Below, one piece after another: positions 58,182-64,000 of a stretch of DNA of 64,000 nucleotides. The position numbers and the translations under genes were made by a program. The stretch is from NCBI GenBank assembly GCA_022376465.1, contig JACDTU010000034.1, forward strand, positions 62,001-126,000, read 5' to 3'. Below the pieces are notes generated by a model, which was not told the DNA's origin, did not search any database, and saw only the letters and a list, made by a program, of their open reading frames with translations. Source of the DNA: Cubamyces lactineus. Lineage: Eukaryota; Basidiomycota; Agaricomycetes; Polyporales; Polyporaceae. Position 1 is the first letter of the stretch. Every line of letters begins with the position of its first letter.

Positions 58182-60493
58182 ATGTCGACACTGAATCCTC
58201 TGCTTCAAGCCCTCGGGTTTCCCTCCCTCGCCACTACGCTTGGGTCGATCTATCTGGGGGTCACTATAGGAGTGATGTGCGTCTCGGTATTCACCGTAAA
58301 TTCGCAGCTGACGTAGTGGAACTGTGATTCAGGTTGTACGGTTTGACAGTCCATCAAGCATACAGGTACTACAAGCACTATCCTGAAGATGGACTGCTCT
58401 ATCCCAAGGGCATAGTACGTTCATCTACGGCTCTCATAGGTGATTGCTAAGCTGATATACGGGCCCCCATTCTCTGCAGGTTACGTTGATCCTGTAGGCC
58501 ACGCCGTACCCTGTCTCCCATCTTTCTGCGGCCTGTTAAAACTCTGCCATTCCGTTCAGGACGTTCGAAACCCTACACACGATGGTGTGGATGTATATCG
58601 GGTACGCCACTCAGGGCTCTGATGATACATGTTGCTCAATCGCTGCCTGCTGCTAGATATCGATATATGGTCAGCGAAGCCTTCAGCATCACTGAAACCC
58701 TAACCTCCCACTGGTTCGTATGGGACTTTGTCGCGTAAGTTTTCGTGGGCGTCTCTAATAGCGTCTGCTCGTAGGACCATCTCGGTGAGAATCGTCGTCT
58801 CCTCGCAATACGAACATACTGTATGCGAAATTCTGATACGTCTGGCTCATGCCGTAGGCTACCTTCCTTATAACGGTAAGTGGTATATACCTACCATCAA
58901 CCTTGTGAACGACGTACTGACGCGCAAGGGTAGTCGTTTTCCGTATACACATGTCAAGTGTGAGTACGCGCACGCGGACAGTCGAGTCACTAGTAGTACT
59001 ATCATTTGCTGACCAGACGCATGGTATTACCAGTTTTTATTGCTGTCGTATATGGACATGTCAGTATCTCATGAGTGTACCTAATTCGCCATCCTGACAA
59101 CGGCCCGGGGCAGTCGGTGCATCGTACTACAGATGGTTCCTTATCCCCGCAGTGCGTATGGTTTACCTGAACGCCCCCGTATCTACGAGTCTGACGCGTC
59201 TTGTCGTCTACAGATAGTGTCGATGTGTACTGGAGTCAGTGAGTCGCTGTCGACGTGATCGTTGCTTGTCTGGTCATTCATCACGGGCTACTTCATAGCG
59301 TTCGGCATAGGTGAGCACGGAGTGCGTAGTAAGCGTCGCTCGAGGTACTCAATGTGGCTGGAATGTTTAGTTGCTGGTGTCAAGGCGTGCGTGCCGCTGC
59401 TGCCTCGTCCGCATGTACGCTCATAATCAGCATCACAGGTTCCTCGTAGTCAGGCAGATTACCGATTTAGATAAAATCAGCGTAAGGCGTCATTTTAGAG
59501 CCTGTCTAGCTGGAGTTCACACATCGCTAGTGGATGGTATCTGTCGCATACGGCCTCTCCGTCTCAAGCGATATCATATTGGCGGGAATTCTTATCTTCA
59601 CGCTCTTGCGTATACGAAGGGAGTCCAAAGTACGCAGGTGCGTCAGTCAGCATGGCATGCATCAAGCAGCCCCGGCTCATCCACAAGTATAGTACGAGGA
59701 CTGTTCTCAATACTCTAATTATCTACACTATCAACACCGGTATGTGGCTACAATGGCGGTCTCATCACGCGTCGATTTGATTCGAGCCGCAAACAGGACT
59801 ACTCACGAGGTACATAACCCGGATCTACCAGGTCGTACGGGTAATACTGACGCGAGTGCGACAGCATCGTCAGTTTCTTTGCGTTTCTCTTCGTACGTCT
59901 CCCCCGTGCAGCACGTCCCATTTAGACGAGAACACTGACAAGTTGCACTTACCGAAGGCCATCGTGATCCGTGGAAACCTCATCTACGCGGGTGTGAGCA
60001 TCGTCGGCGCAAAGTGTGCGTACATCGCTCTCGTTCTTCGAACTTCCATTAGATTGACAGCCCAGGATATTTCCAGTGTACGCGAACTCCGTTCTGGCCC
60101 TGTGAGCTCTGGAGATTCTGTGCAACGACATAGATCCAGGGGGCTGACTTCCGTTCCCGCCGGATAGGCTGAACTCCCGGCGGTACCTCAATAACCGCCT
60201 GCAAGACGATTTCAGCTCGGCCAGTGTCAGCGTGGATATTTCGGAGACGTCTTCAACCTCGCAGCCTCCAATGTGTCCAGTTCATCCTCCCAGAGGACGA
60301 GCGCGGGACGAAACCTCGACAATTGTGTGGGCAGCTCGACAGGTGCGCGTTATCTCTTAGAGGGGGCGTCTGGTTCTGATGAGCAATCTTCTGGCTGCTC
60401 ATGTAGCAATCCACATTGATGTCGACCGTCAGCGCGAATATGAACTCCTATGCACTTCCGGGACTGGAAGAGGGGCCGAAAACGCATGTTTGA
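58182..60493 (+). CDS. DUF6534 membrane protein, tandem copy 2
   Basis: The ATG at 58182 gives MSTLNPLLQALGFPSLATTL and GSIYLGVTIGVM. Exons follow in the same order as its paralogs: LYGLTVHQAYRYYKHYPEDG, TFETLHTMVWMYIG, YRYMVSEAFSITETLTSHW, ATFLIT, FYCCRIW, VGASYYRWFLIPA, IVSMCTGV, FLVVRQITDLDKIS, WMVSVAYGLSVSSDIILAGI, STRTVLNTLIIYTINTG, SIVSFFAFLF, AIVIRGNLIYAGVSIVGAK, VYANSVLAL, LNSRRYLNNRLQDDFSSASV and RDETSTIVWAARQ. The final exon is STLMSTVSANMNSYALPGLE then EGPKTHV with TGA at 60491-60493. Very close to copy 3 in both exons and introns, so a recent duplicate. Confidence 0.82.
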
Positions 60494-61419
60494 ATACTCC
60501 CGGACTCGCTATGGTCTCCTGTGTGCATCGCAAGGCAGACAGTAGCACTACGCCTGGGGCTCGCTTCGGACTGACATACCATGTGTTGTGGTCTAGGCTA
60601 ATACACAAATGACTAATGAGTATAACGAGGCTCCGTCCAGGATGACTACTGTCTTCTGGTGACATAGTCCCTCCACCATTCCAACTTGAACGACGTCTTT
60701 GCCACACGAAGATGGCCTCTCACCATAAGGACAGAAATATCCCTGGTCTCGAATCAGCAACGGAAATAGGTACAATACGACATCTTGCGGCGGCCAACCT
60801 CATGATCATCCCTTTGGCAGCGTCTGGCTGGCTTCGAGTTCTATCGCTTCCCTTCGACGTCAATCAGACCACATCTTACCCAGCGCTGGTGGGAATTCGC
60901 ATCGACTCCGACGACACATCGCACCCTATCGCCGAGATGCGAACGACCATCGAGTATAGAGCCGTGCCCCGTAGCTGTGCGTCGCTGTCCGTGTGGCCTC
61001 TCCTCCCTAGGCGATCATCACAGAAGGGCAGCACTTCGTCAGGGCTCGGGTCGGGTACTCGATGCGACATCTACATCCCCTTCTCTGGACCCCGAAAGAG
61101 TTCGGCGACAGTTCCATGCATCCCGTCTGTCAACTGTGGCTCGGTAATCCGTTTCTCGCCGGGGTGTATCACAAGAGGCATGTGCACTAGGAGGAGACCA
61201 ACTCCCGAAGCCGTCCTAGTCTACCTTCGTGTATTCCTCCCGCCAATTGCCCACCCGAGCCCCTGATGTGCATTCGGAACAACACATGCGAGTTCTGCCC
61301 ATAATTCACCTATAAAACATACGGCGCGCGTTCCCCGTGTCTGCGATCGCCCTCGTGCCCATTCTGAGGCTAAACTGACCCCGCAGCGTGAGGCTTGCTC
61401 GTTCGATCGATCCTGAAGG
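60494..61419. other. Inter-unit spacer with duplicated promoter region
   Basis: The 3' flank of copy 2 (tagcactacgcctggggctc near 60542) reappears after copy 3 (tagcacgacgcgtagtgctc near 63843). The promoter side matches that of copy 2. A TATA-like cctataaaac is at about 61310, some 110 bases before the next start. Confidence 0.55.
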
Positions 61420-63776
61420 ATGTCAACCCTGGGCCCTGTGCTCCATCTCCTTGGGGTACCCTCCCTCGCCACTACGCTTGGGTCGATATATCTCGGGGTG
61501 ACTATAGGACTGATGTACGTCTCTAGTACTTGCGACGGGCGCTCGCAACTCACAGCCCTACTATGATAATCCAGGCTGTACGGCCTCACAGTTCATCAGG
61601 CGTACAGGTATTACAAGCATTATCCCGAGGATGGGTTACTTTATCCCAAGGGCATCGTGCGTTCACCCCTGCCCCCTAGGTCACTATCAAGCTGATATCT
61701 TCTTTCTCATGACGCGCAGGTCACTTTGGTCCTGTAAGCCTGAAGTCTCGTCTCGTCTCATCCTCGATCCCACTGCTCCCTGATACATCTCGCTCTCAAG
61801 AGTGTTCGAGACTCTGCATACAGTCGTGTGGATGTACATCGGGTAGGCTAGTCAGGACTTCCCCCACGCCGCGTCCTGTTCGTTTACCGTTTCCCAGATA
61901 TCGATACTTAGTCAGCGAAGCCTTCAACATCACTGGAGAACTGAGCAACCATTGGTACGTACTGAGATCGCCACTCGATTCATCGGCAATGATGTGATTA
62001 TTGCTCCTGGCTGACACTTCAATGGGCTGTAGGACCGTATCTGTGAGTGTTGCTACCCGCCTTGCCCGGGGAACATGACAAGCACTGACGCGCCTGCATC
62101 GTGTCGTAGTGTACCTTTCTCGTCACGGTCAGTGGAATATGTCTATTCCCTTCGCTACGGTCAACACGTTGACGTTTATATATAGTCGTTTTCTGTCTAC
62201 GCATGTCAGACGTGAGTACGAACCATCGGACTATCCGGTGCTATCCCACTGATGGTTCTCATGGTCACTCAGCTTCTATTGCTGTCGTATCTGGAACTGT
62301 GAGTATCGCGATACTCGCCCGGAGTCGTAATGCTGACCACCAGAAGTTGGCGCATCGTACTACAGATGGTTCCTGATCCCTGCCGTACGTATGACCCGTG
62401 CTTCACGATGAGTACGTGATCTGAAAGAGCATACTTGCAGATTGTATCGATGTGCACTGGACTTTGTGAGTCCCGTGCGGCATGCTTCGTGATTGTCTGA
62501 GGGACGACGCCGCTCATGCCAAATCTTGATATAGCATTTGCCATCGGTGAGTCATTGCAAACGCGTAATAGGCGTCGTTCGGAGTGCTAACCAAACCGCA
62601 ACTATCTAGTTGCCGGCGTAAAGGCGTACGTCTCGCCTACCAGCTCCATTGTAACATTTCCTTCACGATCAAATAGGTTCCTCATCGTCGAGCGGATTAT
62701 CGACCTAGACAAGATCAGCGTGAGTATCCCTTTATGCCCCTCGGCTCTTCGCTCACTGGCGGATTTTGTGGTAGTGGATGGTCTCTGTCGCGTACGGGTT
62801 CTCCGTGTCGAGTGATATCATCCTGGCGGGGATCCTTATCTTCACGCTCTTGCGTATACGACGGGAGTCCAAGGTTCCCAGGTGCGTCTTAATAACATGG
62901 TATGCCCAAGGACCCTTTCCCTTACCTACCGACACAGTACAAGGACCGTTTTGAATACTCTGATTATCTACACCATCAACACCGGTATGTCGATGCCATA
63001 GGTTTCACAAACGGTCATGACTGACATGATCATCTTTTTGCTAGGCCTGCTCACCAGGTATCATGATCGAGACCAGACGTACGAGTGTGTGTAAATACTC
63101 ACACAAGCTCGATAGCATCGTCAGCTTCTTTGCTTTCCTCTTCGTACGTCCATCTGTAGCCGATCGTTCGGCCCCGAGAAGACAGCTGACGGCATGCACC
63201 GGCATCGTACTCCAGGCGATCGTCCTGCGCGGAAACTTCATCTACGCTGGCGTCAGCATCGTCGGGGCGAAACGTGCGTATGCCGGCGCTCTCACAGTGC
63301 GCGTCCCCGACATCCCGCTTACCGTTCCGAATGCCCTTAGTATACGCGAACTCCGTCCTTGCCCTGTACGTTTCCACCATGCCGTAGGTACTGGCAGGCC
63401 GCGTTGCTCATCCCCTCCGCAACAGGTTGAATTCACGGCGGTACCTCAACAACCGCCTGCAGGACGACTTCAGCTCAGTCAGCATGGGCAACTCTGAGAC
63501 GTCTTCGACCTCGCAGCCCTCGGCGTGCCCGCCTCGTCCTCCTCCGAGCCGACGTCAAGCCCGAGACGAGACCTCGACTATCGTGTGGGCAGTGCGACAG
63601 GTACGTGCCGTCCGTTTGCCAAGACGCTTTCATATATGGTGTAGCATGGTCTAATGGACACTGGGCTGGCGGTCGACGGTCTACGATAGCAATCGACGGT
63701 CATGTCGAGCGTCAGTACCCAGATGAACTTCGCTGCGCCTTCGGGTCTGGAAGGGGAGCCGGACACGCAAGTCTAG
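61420..63776 (+). CDS. DUF6534 membrane protein, tandem copy 3
   Basis: The ATG at 61420 gives MSTLGPVLHLLGVPSLATTL and GSIYLGVTIGLM. Exons as in copy 2: LYGLTVHQAYRYYKHYPEDG, FETLHTVVWMYIG, YRYLVSEAFNITGELSNHW, CTFLVT, FYCCRIWN, ASYYRWFLIPA, IVSMCTGL, VAGVKAY, FLIVERIIDLDKIS, WMVSVAYGFSVSSDIILAGI, STRTVLNTLIIYTINTG, SIVSFFAFLF, AIVLRGNFIYAGVSIVGAK, VYANSVLAL, LNSRRYLNNRLQDDFSSVSM and RDETSTIVWAVRQ. The last exon is STVMSSVSTQMNFAAPSGLE then GEPDTQV with TAG at 63774-63776. All exons intact. Lies 3,238 bases after copy 2 start to start. Confidence 0.82.
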
Positions 63777-64000
63777 CGGACTCTCGAATCCGCTTGGTGG
63801 ATGGCCTCCTGTGTACATTGTACTTCTTTTTATAATGGACGGTAGCACGACGCGTAGTGCTCGCTTCGGACCGCCGTGGGTTGAGGTGTTTTTGCGGATG
63901 TGTACAATGTCGACTGTTGTTCGATATATTGAGGCTTCGTTAACCGTGATTGGAACTGGAGCCATTCTCATCTGGACGTGAAGGCGAGGCTGGTGAAACA
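63777..64000. repeat. 3' flank of the DUF6534 repeat unit
   Basis: Resembles the sequence downstream of copy 2 (60494-60600), for example gctcgcttcggac in both. A further unit could follow beyond the window edge. Confidence 0.5.

Noticed and set aside
63640..63700. tRNA-like A box (tagcatggtctaatgg)
   Set aside because: No B box follows, and it lies in an intron of a DUF6534 gene.

Overview
The window is nuclear DNA of a filamentous basidiomycete, most likely an Agaricomycete wood-decay type (Polyporales-like; the order is an inference). The evidence is: genes split by many 45-75 nt GT..AG introns; a fused spermidine synthase-saccharopine dehydrogenase gene; FunK1 kinase; DUF6533 and DUF6534 membrane proteins; a class I hydrophobin relic; a Ure2p-type glutathione transferase; cytochromes P450; F-box proteins; and intron-containing tRNA genes. 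Nothing looks bacterial, viral or organellar.

Layout. 1-2052 (-): 5' part of a phospholipase D gene. 2.8 kb: tRNA-Thr. 5.1-7.3 kb (+): MFS sugar/quinate-type transporter. 8.1-10.7 kb (+): spermidine synthase-saccharopine dehydrogenase fusion. 11.4-12.6 kb (-): sterol-C24-methyltransferase-like gene with a 4 x 26 bp minisatellite near its 5' end. 13.7-15.7 kb (+): DUF6533 membrane protein. 16.4-18.6 kb (+): P450. 19.3-21.9 kb (+): a second P450 divided by a 1,044 nt GT..AG segment that contains two inverted tRNA-headed SINE-like elements. 22.1-22.9 kb: fold-back element with 240 bp arms. 23.3-26.4 kb (-): FunK1 kinase. 27.6-28.1 kb (+): hydrophobin relic. 28.65-30.0 kb (-): unknown coiled-coil/membrane protein. 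30.5-31.4 kb (-): glutathione transferase with no visible ATG. 33.1-35.1 kb (+): GH28 pectinase. 35.3-36.0 kb: one broken and one intact tRNA-Thr flanking a MITE-like element. 36.2-38.4 kb (+): farnesyltransferase beta subunit. 39.6-45.4 kb (-): two paralogous F-box proteins with a fourth tRNA-Thr between them. 46.0-48.3 kb (-): DUF6534 gene. 48.8-50.8 kb (-): beta-lactamase-fold serine hydrolase. 52.1-52.7 kb (+): class I methyltransferase. 54.4-63.8 kb (+): three tandem DUF6534 genes with duplicated flanks.

How it fits together. Housekeeping genes (phospholipase D, the polyamine/lysine fusion, farnesyltransferase beta) alternate with fast-evolving accessory genes. The 11-22 kb stretch places a sterol-methyltransferase-like gene, a membrane protein and two P450s side by side, which could be a small specialised-metabolism neighbourhood; that is inference only. 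Mobile DNA is concentrated at 20.4-22.9 kb and 35.3-36.0 kb. The most unusual locus is the second P450: removing the 1,044 nt segment with GT..AG splicing restores one 516-residue frame with an intact heme-binding motif, so the SINE-like pair lies in, or has become, an intron.

Exon borders were read by eye from codon phase and splice motifs and may be off by a few bases. No homology search was run.
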